From: Sphingomonas ginsenosidimutans
GTDB taxonomy: Bacteria > Pseudomonadota > Alphaproteobacteria > Sphingomonadales > Sphingomonadaceae
Reading direction: 5' to 3'
Assembly: GCF_002374835.1 (NCBI RefSeq)
Contig: NZ_NWVD01000001.1
Location: 806,001-870,000 of the forward strand
Length of the DNA: 64,000 bases
Under the pieces are notes generated by a model, which saw nothing but the letters and a program-made list of their open reading frames with translations, did not search any database and was not told the origin of the DNA. Shown here one piece after another: positions 63,978 to 64,000 of the stretch (positions are counted from its first letter, which is position 1; each line of letters begins with the position of its first letter). A program made the translations under genes and the position numbers.

Positions 63978-64000
63978 CGCGGGGAGGGCGCGTTTCGGGT

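Overview
The window looks like chromosomal DNA of a high-GC alphaproteobacterium, most likely a Sphingomonas-type sphingomonad. The basis is the GC-rich coding throughout, two TonB-dependent receptors, an UrcA-family protein, a TPR-sulfotransferase, a globin-coupled chemoreceptor, CheD plus two CheB-type proteins, and many ATGA/GTGA/TTGA stop-start overlaps. No phage, IS element, CRISPR array or plasmid gene is visible. The genus is an inference.

Layout. 1-3.5 kb: end of a polysaccharide-uptake locus (TonB receptor C-terminus, GH9 glycosidase, LacI regulator). 3.5-9.7 kb: pnuC plus a NadR-like nicotinamide riboside kinase, a CsgG-like secretion lipoprotein homologue, lepA, and modABC. 9.7-20.2 kb: a minus-strand chemotaxis cluster running from two chemoreceptors through a STAS protein and cheA-R-B-D-Y-W to a second CheB that has lost its catalytic serine and a small protein with a CheZ-like DxxxQ motif. 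20.5-25.8 kb: DUF4153 membrane protein, ABC exporter, phenylalanine hydroxylase, unknown membrane protein. 25.8-33.2 kb: two paralogous fatty-acid-hydroxylase/sterol-desaturase proteins, a 2-oxoglutarate oxygenase with an unknown partner, a LysR regulator and a TPR-sulfotransferase. Both hydroxylase genes are preceded by the same palindrome CATAG-N7-CTATG, so the block looks like one LysR regulon.

34.1-48.1 kb: a nitrogen-scavenging system. An ABC importer (binding protein, permease, ATPase), a NikR-like repressor, two DUF1989 proteins, a biotin-dependent urea/guanidine carboxylase and allophanate hydrolase form a minus-strand series, with a TonB receptor divergently placed. The gene set matches known guanidine-degradation clusters (carboxylation, deimination by the DUF1989 pair, then hydrolysis of allophanate to ammonia and CO2). 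Three 28-bp operators of one design, WTATTAC-N14-GTAATAW, lie before the regulator and in the divergent importer/TonB-receptor intergenic region. The NikR-like protein keeps only one of the four nickel ligands. This co-regulated, apparently nickel-independent switch that includes an outer-membrane receptor is the strongest candidate for something undescribed.

48.1-64 kb: YbaN-like protein; an acyl-CoA catabolism operon (acyl-CoA dehydrogenase, SDR, APH-like kinase, and an internally deleted enoyl-CoA hydratase remnant) with a divergent TetR gene; tRNA-Arg(CCG); nth and dapB; a malate:quinone oxidoreductase with an unexpected Tat-lipoprotein leader; clpB with a sigma-32-like promoter; two divergent GT4 glycosyltransferases and a polytopic membrane protein; and a NodT-type outer-membrane efflux lipoprotein at the right edge.
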